DNA of 27,837 bases from DASZPL01 sp035550315 (lineage in GTDB: Bacteria > Actinomycetota > Actinomycetes > JAFAQI01), in the NCBI GenBank assembly GCA_035550315.1, contig DASZPL010000031.1, positions 1 through 27,837 on the forward strand, written 5' to 3'. A program made the translations under genes and the position numbers. The number at the start of each line of letters is the position of its first letter. Position 1 is the first letter of the stretch. Of this stretch, positions 6,348 to 15,184 are shown piece by piece. The notes below the pieces were generated by a model. That model ran no database searches and was not told where the DNA came from. It saw only the letters and a list, made by a program, of their open reading frames with translations.

Positions 6348-8330
6348 CTACGACGGATAGCGCTCGACCTGCAGGTCTCCTCCCCCGTCGACCCAGGCGA
6401 GCACACCGTCCGCTACTTGCGGCAGCGCGAGGAACTGCCGAAACGACAGCAGCGCGTGCGTCGTGCCGTGGAACGGCCGGATCGAAATGCGTCTCTGGAA
6501 CGATCCGTCAGCAGTGAACATCAGCGCACCCGCGTCGCTGAGGCCGTAGACCTGGTACGGGAGGTGCACGACCGGCCCCGGCGACGTTCCGACGTGGCGC
6601 ATTCCGTCGGAGTGGACCACCTTCCCGCCGTGGACAAACTCGATGTCCCAGGCGACCCAGTTGCCGATGGCGTAGACGGACGGATGTTGCGACGACCCGG
6701 CTGAGGACGTGTAGACCGTCGACGTCACGCCGGTGGTCAGATCGCGCTCACGGACGACGCCCGCCGACGTGGCGTAGACGAGGCGCGACGGCGTGAGCGC
6801 GAACGAGGCCGGCTGCTCTGCCTGCACCGAAGGCAAGGGCTGAACGTTGCCGGTGTTGACGTCGTACAGCTCGACCGGACCTGGGAGATTCGCCGCGAGC
6901 ACCCAATGTCCCGCCGCCTCGAGCGAGGCGAAGTTGGGATCGAAGGTGCCGGGAAGCTCGACCGTGCCCGCAGCCGTCGTCACGTAGGCGTGCCAGGTGC
7001 AGCAGTCACTGGCCCGCATGAAGGCGGCCGTCGTGGCGGTGGCAGCCGGGCCGCTGTGACCCGTGCCGTTGGCGACGACCTGGAGCTGGCCGTCACGCCC
7101 GGCGACCTGATGAGGCGCGCCGACCTTCACGCGCCGTCCGGATTTCGTCACCGAGGCCGATTGCACGCTGCGGGTCTGCGCCGGGTCGGACGCGTTGCGC
7201 GGGTCGCTGACGTAGACGATCCGGTCGGGTGCGAACGCGAACGAGCCCGCCGCCTCCGCCGACCGCGGGATCGCGAACGCCGTGGTGAGGTGCAGCGGCG
7301 TGGTGGCGGCCAGCACGACGTGCGGGTCCTGGTTGCGCATCACCAGCGCTTTGCCGAACGCGCTGACGACGGCGTGGTTGGCAAGGGTCGGCCATTTCAC
7401 CGGTGTCGGGTGAGCTGGGCTGAACCCGTAGAGGTACGGCGCGTCGTCGGTCTGCTCCGCTGTGAAGAAGACCTCCTTGCCGGCAAGCCCGATGTCATCG
7501 AGCATCAGGGTGCCCTTCGACGCCCGCGTCTCGGTGCTGCCGTCGAGCGGAAGGAAGCCGATCTCGCTGCCCTGGTGGGGTTCGTCGATCCGGCAGGCGG
7601 CGCCGGCGTGGTCCAGCGCGTAGCAGTAGTGGGCGCCGGCCCCGGAGTGAAGCTTGCGGTAGGCACCCGGATGCGAAAAGGCCATCAGCCGGGCGCCGCT
7701 CTTGACGCCGGTGACGATGAGCCGATGGTCGTCGGCCGCGATGCTGGCCACCCGCTGGCTCGGGAACGGCGTACCCCACGATCGCGACGAGCGGCTGCCG
7801 GCCACCCACTCGTGCAGGCTGTGGCCGAAGGTGTAGACGAAGCCGCGCGGCGTGGCCTGGAGGACCCGCGGCGCCTGGGCAAGCTTGACGACGTGGTGGT
7901 GTCGCGTGATGACGTTCCACAGGTCGACCACCGGGCTGTGAGACGCGAACTCCGAGCTCGACCACGCCACCACCCAGTGGCCCAGCGTCGAGAACTGGCC
8001 CCGCTGGACGCGGTTGGACATCGCCCCGAGCCGGACCGTCTTGCCCGATTTCGATCGCACGGTCAGCACCGGCCGCGACTTCCCGGAGCCGTAGACCGAG
8101 CCCGCGACCACCAGAGCACGCTGTGTGCTGTAGACGGCGTGGTCGGCGGATCCCGTCAACAGCTCGACCGAGTCGCGCAGGCTCGCGGCGCGGTGGCCGG
8201 TGACCGTCACCGGTTTCGGGTGACTGCTCGCTGCCGCGTTCGACACGCTCCCCAGCGAGCTGAGCAGTACGGCGAACACCGCGACGGCGATCGCGGTGGT
8301 CGCCTTGGTGCGCGTTGCGGCCACGGTCAT
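6348..8330 (-). CDS. Large exported protein, probable beta-propeller
   Basis: The ATG at 8330 is preceded by AAGGAG at ideal spacing, giving 660 aa; longer frames upstream lack this support. Residues about 1-35 form a signal peptide (KATTAIAVAVFAVLLSSLGSVSNAAA). The mature part is made of many short beta-strand blocks of the type GHWVVAWSS, HWVLAANLPG, NWVAWDIEF and RLVYATSAGVV, about every 40-60 residues. This is the look of a TolB/WD-like propeller that reads out values in a secreted protein. No catalytic motif is recognised, and there is no lipobox or C-terminal anchor. The gene lies downstream of the SNF2 helicase but is separated from it by 205 nt, so it probably has its own promoter. 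Confidence 0.7.
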   Translation of the reverse strand: MTVAATRTKATTAIAVAVFAVLLSSLGSVSNAAASSHPKPVTVTGHRAASLRDSVELLTGSADHAVYSTQRALVVAGSVYGSGKSRPVLTVRSKSGKTVRLGAMSNRVQRGQFSTLGHWVVAWSSSEFASHSPVVDLWNVITRHHHVVKLAQAPRVLQATPRGFVYTFGHSLHEWVAGSRSSRSWGTPFPSQRVASIAADDHRLIVTGVKSGARLMAFSHPGAYRKLHSGAGAHYCYALDHAGAACRIDEPHQGSEIGFLPLDGSTETRASKGTLMLDDIGLAGKEVFFTAEQTDDAPYLYGFSPAHPTPVKWPTLANHAVVSAFGKALVMRNQDPHVVLAATTPLHLTTAFAIPRSAEAAGSFAFAPDRIVYVSDPRNASDPAQTRSVQSASVTKSGRRVKVGAPHQVAGRDGQLQVVANGTGHSGPAATATTAAFMRASDCCTWHAYVTTAAGTVELPGTFDPNFASLEAAGHWVLAANLPGPVELYDVNTGNVQPLPSVQAEQPASFALTPSRLVYATSAGVVRERDLTTGVTSTVYTSSAGSSQHPSVYAIGNWVAWDIEFVHGGKVVHSDGMRHVGTSPGPVVHLPYQVYGLSDAGALMFTADGSFQRRISIRPFHGTTHALLSFRQFLALPQVADGVLAWVDGGGDLQVERYPS

Positions 8331-8535
8331 CGAGTCTCCTTCGACTGGCTCATCTCCTTCCCAACGTCCCGCGATGCTCCCGGGTTGACAGAGGCCGCTG
8401 ACTTTGACGAACCCAACCTCCGGCTGGCGCCAAACCACCACGGCAGCCGCGGTGCACGCCGGGGCCGCCCGCGCACCTGACCAGCGGTGCCGCCAAATGT
8501 TCCGGGCCAGGTCGCGGGCGGGAGCGGTGTGAGCT

Positions 8536-10731
8536 TCAGCGGGCGGCCAGCGCGTCGGTTAGCAGACTGACTAAGGTCTCCAGCCGCACATCCACATCGG
8601 TGACCTCGACGTCCTCGGCGTCGAGGGCGCGGGCCGCCAGGCTCTGCTTGGTGCCGATCAGGTCCGCTACCCGCGCGTCGACGGTCTGCGCGGCGATGAT
8701 CCGCCACGCCGTGACTGGCCGGTCCTGACCGATGCGGTGCACCCGGTCGATCGCCTGCGTCTGCTCCGCGGCGGTCCACGACAGCTCGCCGAGCACGACG
8801 TTCGACGCCACCTGCAGGTTGATGCCGACACCGGCCGCGGTCAGCGAACACACGATGACCTGCACGTCGTCGTCGTTGACGAACGCGTCGATGTTCTGCT
8901 GCCGCACCTTGGTGGTCTGGTTGCCGCGGATGGAGGCGAAGCCGATCCCCCGCTTCTCGAACAGCGCCTCGGCCGCATCCATGACGTCGATGTGCTTGGC
9001 GAAGAACACCACCTTGCCGGCGTTGCGGGACAGCTGCGCGGTGTAGTCGGCGGCAAGCTCGGCCTTCGCCTTGCCGATCCGGCGCATCATCGCGAAGACG
9101 TTCTCGCCGTCCTTGTCCTCGTCGGCGTTGCGCAGCTCCCGCGCGCACACCTGGCGCACGACTCCAAGGTCGACGCCCACCATCGCGTCGGCGTCCTTGC
9201 GCGCCGCGATCGCGCTGTCGTAGCGCTTGACCAGCCGCGCCACCAGCTTGCGCTCGGCGGCGCGCACCGACGTACCTGCCGCGCCCTCGAGCTCGACCGG
9301 CACGTCGGCGATCCGGCGGGCCGGGATATCCTTGGCGACGTCGACCTTGCGCCGGCGCACGACGCCCATCTCGACCACCGTGTCGCGCGCCGCCGGGTAG
9401 AAGTCCGGGTCGACCGGCGTCATGCCGTTGGCTTCGAGCGCCGCCAGCAGGTCCGGGCCGACCTGGCCGTCGCGGATCCAGCCGAGGAACTCCCAGATCG
9501 CCAGGAAGTCCTCGATGTCGTTGATCAACGGCGTACCGGTCAGCGCCATCAGCAGCGGCCGCGGCGCCCGCTGCTCCACCTTGCGCGCCAAGGCCAGCAC
9601 GTTCTTCGAGCGCTGGGACGACTTGTTCTTGATGAAATGCGCCTCGTCGACGATCATCCCGCGGAACCCGAACCGGCTCAGCCATCCGACGTGGCGGCCG
9701 AGGATGTCGTAGTTGACGATCACGATGTCGCAAAACGCGTCCACCGTCTCGCCGTCGCCGTGCACGACCGTCGCGCCGTGCTGCGGCGTCCACATCGCCG
9801 CCTCCCGGGCCCAGCTGGTCTTCACGACGTTCGGTACGACGACCAGCAGCGGGTAGGCGTTGACGGCCTGGGCCGCGAGCAGGGCCTGTGCGGTCTTGCC
9901 GAGGCCGGGCTCGTCGGCGAGCAAGAAGGTCCGATGCCCTTCCCTGGCCTTCTCGATCACCTGCGCCTGGTGCGGCATCAGATCGACGCCCGGGCCGAGG
10001 TGCATGTGGCTCGGCGGCGGCAGGCTCATACACGACCGCGCGTCGGCGGGCGACTGCTCGAAGGATCGCAGCAGCGGCTCGATCAGCTCCCAGTCGATCA
10101 GCAACCTGGGCCTCGGCCGGGCGGTCGGCGCGGCGGAGAAATCCGGAGCGAGGAAGGGGTTGGCGAGGCTGCGCGCGATCGCCGACTGCGGCACGACCTG
10201 CCGCTCGCGGCCGGTGGCCGGCTCCGGCGGCGCCGCCGGCTCGGCGCCATCCGGCTCCACGGGGAGGCCGGCCTTGGCTCGCAGCTCTCGCATCGCGTCG
10301 CGCGCGCCGGGCAACAGCGGCACTCCGTCTTCCAGCAGCGCGAACAGTGACCGGTCACGGACGGCGACCCGGGCGAGGTTGGCGGCGAGGCCTTCGATCC
10401 GCTTCTGTTTCGCGGCCCGCTGTGCCGGGCTCATCGGTTCGGTCCTCGCTTCCGCCCGCTGCTCGCGCAGCAGCAGGGCGACGGCCTGGAACTCCGCGCG
10501 CATCGCCGGCGTCACCCGGCTGCGCCCGAGCTTGGCGAGCGCAATCGCCAGGACGGCGAGTGGCCCTTGCTCCTGCAGCGGGGCGGTCGAGTTTCGCCGT
10601 TGCGGCGTGCGGCGCCGCTCGTCAGTGCTCCGTTGCGCGGCGCGCGGCTGCGCTCTGCCGGTGCCCGCCCCGTCCTGCCGGGGCGGCACCGGGACACCGT
10701 CACGGGTACGACGGCGAGCTCGTGGAGGCAC
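8536..10731 (-). CDS. SNF2-family DEAD/DEAH-box helicase
   Basis: The 731-aa protein is an ATP-driven DNA translocase of the SNF2 group. Motifs in order are Walker A GLGKT at about 276-280, DEAH at about 362-365 (MIVDEAHFIKNK), LTGTPLIND, the C-lobe VIVCSLTAAGVGINL and the arginine-finger motif DRVHRIGQ. The N-terminal 250 residues are Arg/Pro-rich then helical, without a known domain. A GTG start at 10731 is chosen because GAGGAG lies 5 nt upstream; the frame remains open for 29 more codons without such support. No nuclease or methylase neighbour is seen, so a defence role is not supported; a role in repair or chromosome remodelling is equally possible. Confidence 0.88.
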   Translation of the reverse strand: MPPRARRRTRDGVPVPPRQDGAGTGRAQPRAAQRSTDERRRTPQRRNSTAPLQEQGPLAVLAIALAKLGRSRVTPAMRAEFQAVALLLREQRAEARTEPMSPAQRAAKQKRIEGLAANLARVAVRDRSLFALLEDGVPLLPGARDAMRELRAKAGLPVEPDGAEPAAPPEPATGRERQVVPQSAIARSLANPFLAPDFSAAPTARPRPRLLIDWELIEPLLRSFEQSPADARSCMSLPPPSHMHLGPGVDLMPHQAQVIEKAREGHRTFLLADEPGLGKTAQALLAAQAVNAYPLLVVVPNVVKTSWAREAAMWTPQHGATVVHGDGETVDAFCDIVIVNYDILGRHVGWLSRFGFRGMIVDEAHFIKNKSSQRSKNVLALARKVEQRAPRPLLMALTGTPLINDIEDFLAIWEFLGWIRDGQVGPDLLAALEANGMTPVDPDFYPAARDTVVEMGVVRRRKVDVAKDIPARRIADVPVELEGAAGTSVRAAERKLVARLVKRYDSAIAARKDADAMVGVDLGVVRQVCARELRNADEDKDGENVFAMMRRIGKAKAELAADYTAQLSRNAGKVVFFAKHIDVMDAAEALFEKRGIGFASIRGNQTTKVRQQNIDAFVNDDDVQVIVCSLTAAGVGINLQVASNVVLGELSWTAAEQTQAIDRVHRIGQDRPVTAWRIIAAQTVDARVADLIGTKQSLAARALDAEDVEVTDVDVRLETLVSLLTDALAAR

Positions 10732-10916
10732 GCACTCTCCTCGGTCGGCCGCGCGCGGAACGCCACGGGCCGATTGATGACTATCGGCGGCTGCCCATCG
10801 GCCGGTGCAGCCACACACTTCGTCGAACCACCGGGCGCAAGCCTGCGCCGCAGCACCATCATTCTATGGGCCTCAGACTAGGCCGTGCACGTACGCCGCG
10901 CGCCGAAGGAGTAGAC

Positions 10917-12206
10917 GTGAGCGAAGCCGAAGAGCCGGCCTGGCCGGCACCCGTGGCGTTTCCGCAGCACGGCACCGGCAAGGACGAACTGCTCGCCGCC
11001 CTCGTCGCGAATCGCCACGACGACGCGGACTGGCGCGCCGGCCGGCTGTTCAGCCTGATCTACCACCCCGATCACCCGGCGCTGGAAGATGCCCTCGCGG
11101 CGGTGTTCCGGGAGTACCTCGCCGAAAACGCGCTCAACCCGTTTCGCTTCCCCTCGCTCGCGCGGCTCGAGCGCGAGACCGCCGACATGGTGGCGGACCT
11201 GCTGCACGGCACGCCCGGCACCGGGGGTCTGACCGCCGGAGGCACCGAGTCGATCCTGGTGGCGGTCTACGTCGCCCGCGAGCTTGCCCGCGAGCGCGGC
11301 AACTTCCATCCGGTCATCGTCACCGGGATGACGGCGCATCCCGCGTTCGCGAAGGCCTGCCATCTGCTCGCGGTGGAGCAGGTGCGGGTGGCGGTCGGGC
11401 CCGACCACCGGATCGACCTGGACGCGCTGGCCGGGGCGGTTGACGACCGGACGGCGATGGTGGTCGCCTCCGCGCCCAACTACCCGTTCGGGGTCATCGA
11501 CCCGGTCGAGCAGGTCGCCGCGCTGGCCGGCGAGCGCGGCGTGCTGTGCCACGTCGATGCCTGCCTCGGCGGGCTGCTGCTGCCGTTCTGGGAGCGGCTC
11601 GGAGAGCCGGTGCCGCCGTGGGATTTCCGGGTGCCTGGCGTCACCAGCATCAGCGCCGACATTCACAAGTACGGCTACTCCTACAAAGGCGCCTCGGTGC
11701 TACTGCATCGCGACCCGGCGAACTACGCCAAACAGTGGTGGTTCGACGACGGCGCGTGGGGCGGCGGCCTCTACGGCTCGCCGACACCGGCGGGCACCCG
11801 GCCGGCTCCGCCGATCGCCGGTGCCTGGGCCGCGCTCCGCTTCCTCGGCGCCGACGGCTACCTCGACCTGGCTCGCATCGTCAGAGATACTCGTGACCTC
11901 CTGCTGCGGGGCATCGAGCAGATCGACGGGCTGCACGTCACGCAGCAACCCGACCTCTCGATTTTCGAAGTAGGCAGCGACGAGCTCGACATCTCGGCCG
12001 TGGCCGACGCGCTGATCGAGGCGGGTTGGTACCCCGACCGGCAACCGGGAGGACTGCACTTCATGCTCTCGCCGTTCCACGCCAAGGTCGTCCCCGACCT
12101 GCTGGCCGCGCTCGCCGCCGCCGTCGCCGCGGTGCGCGGCGGGCGGACGAGTGACGGCGCGGCCGCGACGTACGGTTCGGCCGGTCCGTCGAAAGCGCAG
12201 CCGTGA
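10917..12206 (+). CDS. PLP-dependent decarboxylase/lyase (sphingosine-1-phosphate lyase / group II decarboxylase-like)
   Basis: The 429-aa enzyme has the fold-type I PLP signature of this group. The cofactor Lys251 lies in SADIHKYGYSYKG, preceded by His250; Asp214 in CHVDACLGG contacts the pyridine nitrogen, and TAGGTESI at about 106-113 binds phosphate. The HKYGY-x-x-KG pattern is closest to bacterial sphingosine-1-phosphate lyase-like and glutamate/tyrosine decarboxylase proteins. The GTG start at 10917 follows GAAGGA. The stop overlaps the start of the amidase gene by 4 nt, so the two are translationally coupled. The substrate is not known; the amidase partner suggests an amine or amino-acid derivative, which is inference. 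Confidence 0.85.
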   Translation: MSEAEEPAWPAPVAFPQHGTGKDELLAALVANRHDDADWRAGRLFSLIYHPDHPALEDALAAVFREYLAENALNPFRFPSLARLERETADMVADLLHGTPGTGGLTAGGTESILVAVYVARELARERGNFHPVIVTGMTAHPAFAKACHLLAVEQVRVAVGPDHRIDLDALAGAVDDRTAMVVASAPNYPFGVIDPVEQVAALAGERGVLCHVDACLGGLLLPFWERLGEPVPPWDFRVPGVTSISADIHKYGYSYKGASVLLHRDPANYAKQWWFDDGAWGGGLYGSPTPAGTRPAPPIAGAWAALRFLGADGYLDLARIVRDTRDLLLRGIEQIDGLHVTQQPDLSIFEVGSDELDISAVADALIEAGWYPDRQPGGLHFMLSPFHAKVVPDLLAALAAAVAAVRGGRTSDGAAATYGSAGPSKAQP

Positions 12207-13588
12207 GCACCCCGTGGCTGGGTGACGCCTGCTCCTTGGTCGACGCGTTCCGGGCGGGCGAGCTGACCCCCGCGGAGGCGGTCGAGGCCGTTATCGAGGC
12301 GGTCGAGTCCGACCCCTACAACGCGGTGTGTCACATCGACGCCGACGGCGCCCGGAAGGCCGCGGCCAGTGCCGACGTCAACAAACCGTTCGGCGGCGTG
12401 CCGTTTGCCGTGAAAGAGCTCGAGATGGTCGAAGGCTGGCCCTATGCCTACGGCACCAAGCTGCTCGAGGGCATGACCGGCAGCTACACGATGGTGCACG
12501 TCGAGCGGATCCGCGACATCGGCGGCGCGATCCCGGTGGTGCAGACGACGGCCAGCGAGATGGGACTGGTCGGCTACACCAGCACGATCGTGCACGGTAC
12601 GACGACCAACCCGTGGGACACCGCTCGCACGCCCGGTGGGTCCTCGGGCGGTACGGCGGCGGCCGTCTCGGGCGGGCTCGTGCCGATCGGCACCGGCACC
12701 GACGGCGGCGGGTCGATTCGCATCCCAGCGGGCTACACCGGCCTGGTCGGGCTGAAGACGTCGTTCCGCCGGATCCCGTTCGCGCCGATGGCGCAGATGG
12801 AGCCGCTGACCTCCACCGTCGGGTGCCTGTCACGCTCGGTGCGTGACACCGCCCGATGGCTCGACGTCGCCAACGGGGCGCATCCGCGCGACCCGTTCTC
12901 GCTGCCGCGAGTGGACGGCTTCGAGGCCGGCCTCGGCAGCTATCCGCTCGCCGGGCTGCGGGCCGCGGTGCTTCCCGACTTCGGTGGCGCCGTCGTACAC
13001 CCCGACATCACCGCGGTCGTCGAGGACGCAGCGGCCGAGCTGATCGCGGCCGCGGGCCTGAAGCGCGTCGACGTCGACTTCACGCTGCCCGACATGGGCG
13101 CCGCCTGGGTGGCGCCCGCGTTGCCGATCCTGTGGGCCGGTGCCGGCCCGTTCTGGCCGGATGTCCGGGAGATGGTGACGTCCGAGATCGCTGCGGCCCT
13201 CGACCTGGCGGCGAGCTACGACATCGCGATGGCCGCCGCGATCGACCCGGTGCGCAAGCAGCTCAACGAGGCCGTCGCCACGCTCTTCGAGCAGGCAGAC
13301 ATCGTGCTGTGCGCGACCTGCCCCGATAACGCGTTCTCCGCCGAAGGCCCGTCTCCGACGGCCGTCGGAGACGTCGAGGTTGACCCGTTCAACTCCGGGC
13401 GGTTGACGATGGCGATGAACATCACCGGCCTGCCGGCGATCAGCGTGCCGGCCGGTCTGTCGCCCCAGGGCCTGCCGGTCGGCATGCAGATCGTGGGCAT
13501 GCGCCACACCGACGGACTGCTGCTCGACCTGGCTGCCCTGCTCGAGCGGGTTCGACCGTGGCCGCTCGTAGCGCCCGCCGCGCGCTGA
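12203..13588 (+). CDS. Amidase signature family hydrolase
   Basis: The 461-aa enzyme shows the Ser-cisSer-Lys triad of the amidase signature family: Lys71 in GVPFAVKEL, cis-Ser148 in TPGGSSGGTAAAV and nucleophile Ser171 in TDGGGSIRIPA. The length is usual for the family, and it ends cleanly with a C-terminal NITGLPAISVPAG segment that is also conserved. It hydrolyses an amide bond of unknown substrate. It is not GatA by context, because gatB and gatC are absent. The GTG start overlaps the upstream stop codon (GTGA), so expression is coupled to the PLP enzyme. Confidence 0.92.
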   Translation: MSTPWLGDACSLVDAFRAGELTPAEAVEAVIEAVESDPYNAVCHIDADGARKAAASADVNKPFGGVPFAVKELEMVEGWPYAYGTKLLEGMTGSYTMVHVERIRDIGGAIPVVQTTASEMGLVGYTSTIVHGTTTNPWDTARTPGGSSGGTAAAVSGGLVPIGTGTDGGGSIRIPAGYTGLVGLKTSFRRIPFAPMAQMEPLTSTVGCLSRSVRDTARWLDVANGAHPRDPFSLPRVDGFEAGLGSYPLAGLRAAVLPDFGGAVVHPDITAVVEDAAAELIAAAGLKRVDVDFTLPDMGAAWVAPALPILWAGAGPFWPDVREMVTSEIAAALDLAASYDIAMAAAIDPVRKQLNEAVATLFEQADIVLCATCPDNAFSAEGPSPTAVGDVEVDPFNSGRLTMAMNITGLPAISVPAGLSPQGLPVGMQIVGMRHTDGLLLDLAALLERVRPWPLVAPAAR

Positions 13589-13617
13589 CCCGGACGCCGC
13601 GCCGCTAGCTCTCCGGG
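13589..13617 (+). terminator. Possible weak terminator after the amidase gene
   Basis: CCCGGA at 13589-13594 can pair with TCCGGG at 13612-13617 just after the amidase stop. The loop is 17 nt and there is no U-tract, so this is only a candidate. It precedes the operator array of the next gene. Confidence 0.25.
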
Positions 13618-13630
13618 CGCCTGCGACGGG

Positions 13631-13693
13631 CTCGCAGCGAACGGCCAGCCCGCTCCCAGCCAACTCGCAGCGGCGCCTCAGGTCCCCCACAGC
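13631..13693 (+). promoter_or_regulatory. Six-unit 11-bp direct-repeat operator (PhoP/OmpR type) before the dioxygenase gene
   Basis: Eight-base units begin at 13631, 13642, 13653, 13664, 13675 and 13686: CTCGCAGC, CGGCCAGC, CTCCCAGC, CTCGCAGC, GCCTCAGG and CCCACAGC. Every unit keeps CAG at the same place, so six CAG triplets are spaced by exactly 11 bp. The spacing and the TCnCAGC core match the PhoP/OmpR class, for example the M. tuberculosis PhoP box TCACAGC-N4-TCACAGC. The array ends 59 nt before the dioxygenase ATG. Confidence 0.65.
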
Positions 13694-13752
13694 AACGACC
13701 CCGACCGTGGAGCGACCACCACGCCGCCCGACCCGATCCCAAGGGGAAGCCG

Positions 13753-15093
13753 ATGCCGCTCGACGCAACGCCCACATTCAGCCGCCGCCGCCTGCTCGCG
13801 CTGGCAGGAGCGGGAGCTGCGGCGGCTGCCGCGCCGGCGCTGCCGCGTGCCCGCGCCGCCGCAACGACCTCCAGCGCAATCACCGCCGACGCGAGCTGTG
13901 AGGCCGACACCGCGGAGCAGGAACTCGGACCGTTCTACGTCGCCGACGGCGTGGTGCGCTCCGACGTCACCGCCGGCGAAGACGGCGTGCCGCTGACCTG
14001 GACGATCACGGTCACCGACAGCGACGGTTGCACGCCACTGGTGGGCGCAGCGGTCGACGTCTGGTCGGCCAACGCGCTCGGCGTCTACTCCGACGAGGCC
14101 TCGCAGGGTACGACGGGCGAAACCTTTCTTCGCGGCGTGCAGATCACCGACTCCGACGGCCGGGTGACGTTCCGCACGATCTTCCCGGGCTGGTACGCCG
14201 GCCGGACCAACCACATCCACCTACGCGTCTACACCGGTGGGACGGTGAGCGGCACGACGTACAGCTACACCGGTGCGACCCTCGTCTACACCGGCCAGAT
14301 GTTCTTCGACGCGACGATCAACGACGCGATCGCAACGACCGCGCCGTACTCGTCGAACACCACCGCGCGCACGCTGAACGCAGCCGACCGCGTCTACACC
14401 CAGCAAGCCGGCAGCGCCCGCGTCATGACACTGACGGGCTCGGCCACCGACGGCTACACCGGAACGCCGCCGGTGCTGGTCGTCGACGGCTCCGGTTCGG
14501 GCACGACGTCTGGCACCTCGACCTCGCTGACGCTGAACGTGTCCGCGACCTCGGTTACCGCCGGCAGCAAGCTCACGCTCTCCGGTGTGCTGCGCGACTC
14601 ATCCGGAGCCGGGATCGCCGACCAGGACGTGACCATCACCGCAACGCTCGGCAATGGCACGTCGTACGCGAAGGTCGTCGAGACCGACTCGACCGGCGCC
14701 TGGACGATGCACGGCGAGCCGCTCGCGACGGCGACGTACAAGGCCCGTTATGCCGGCTCCGACACTTATGCGGCCTCGAGTTCGACCGCGACCAAGGTGG
14801 CCGTGCACTATCGCGTCGCGATCACCGACGTGTCGGCGACCGCGCCGGCCGCCAAGGCGATCCGGCTGACCGGCAGGGTCACGCCCGCCCGCCGCGGTGT
14901 CACGGTCACCGTGCACCGCGTGGCCGCCAACGGCGCCCGGCGCAAGCTCGCGACCGCGACCACCCGCGCGAACGGCCGATGGTCTGCGCGGTGGCACATG
15001 GCGAAGGGAAAGCACACCGTCATCGCGACGGCCGGCCGAGACAAGTACGACGGCGCCGGCACCTCGCGCGCGATCACCATCCACCGCACGTGA
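13753..15093 (+). CDS. Tat-exported intradiol-type ring-cleavage dioxygenase with Ig-like tail
   Basis: The 446-aa protein starts after AAGGGGAA with a twin-arginine signal (SRRRLLALAGAG, residues 10-21) and an Ala-rich hydrophobic core. Residues about 55-200 form the intradiol dioxygenase domain with all four ferric-iron ligands: Tyr112 (LGVYSDE), Tyr148 (PGWYAGR), His154 and His156 (NHIHLRV). FLRGVQITDSDGRVTF is the family strand pair. Such enzymes open catechol rings between the hydroxyls. After a Gly/Ser/Thr linker, two Ig-like beta-sandwich repeats (about 255-446) resemble the tail of the sedolisin at 22920-25229. The enzyme should act outside the cytoplasm, perhaps held at the cell wall. 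An 11-bp-phased operator lies upstream. Iron centre and substrate class are inferred from family motifs. Confidence 0.88.
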   Translation: MPLDATPTFSRRRLLALAGAGAAAAAAPALPRARAAATTSSAITADASCEADTAEQELGPFYVADGVVRSDVTAGEDGVPLTWTITVTDSDGCTPLVGAAVDVWSANALGVYSDEASQGTTGETFLRGVQITDSDGRVTFRTIFPGWYAGRTNHIHLRVYTGGTVSGTTYSYTGATLVYTGQMFFDATINDAIATTAPYSSNTTARTLNAADRVYTQQAGSARVMTLTGSATDGYTGTPPVLVVDGSGSGTTSGTSTSLTLNVSATSVTAGSKLTLSGVLRDSSGAGIADQDVTITATLGNGTSYAKVVETDSTGAWTMHGEPLATATYKARYAGSDTYAASSSTATKVAVHYRVAITDVSATAPAAKAIRLTGRVTPARRGVTVTVHRVAANGARRKLATATTRANGRWSARWHMAKGKHTVIATAGRDKYDGAGTSRAITIHRT

Positions 15094-15122
15094 CCACGAG
15101 CTCTGCACAGCAGAGCGGTCGA

Positions 15123-15152
15123 CTCACAGGTTTCGTCCAGGCAAGCCTCAGT
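15123..15152 (+). promoter_or_regulatory. Three-unit 11-bp direct-repeat operator before the ferric-reductase gene
   Basis: Units CTCACAGG (15123), CGTCCAGG (15134) and GCCTCAGT (15145) keep CAG triplets exactly 11 bp apart, in the same orientation as the array at 13631. They are less well conserved than the other arrays. They end 32 nt before the ATG at 15185, in the only non-coding gap between the dioxygenase and the reductase genes. Confidence 0.45.
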
Positions 15153-15184
15153 CCCGGATCATCAGACCCTGGCCTACTGGCGTC

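Noticed and set aside
6906..8480. 524-codon plus-strand frame opposite the exported propeller-like protein
   Set aside because: Arg/Gly/Val-rich shadow without domains; the minus-strand gene has a good ribosome binding site and signal peptide.
8737..10350. 537-codon plus-strand frame within the SNF2 helicase gene
   Set aside because: The antisense frame has biased composition and no motifs, while the minus-strand frame has every SNF2 motif.
8536..10731. SNF2 helicase as part of a phage-defence system
   Set aside because: No nuclease, methylase, phospholipase or other defence partner is adjacent, so the context does not support it.
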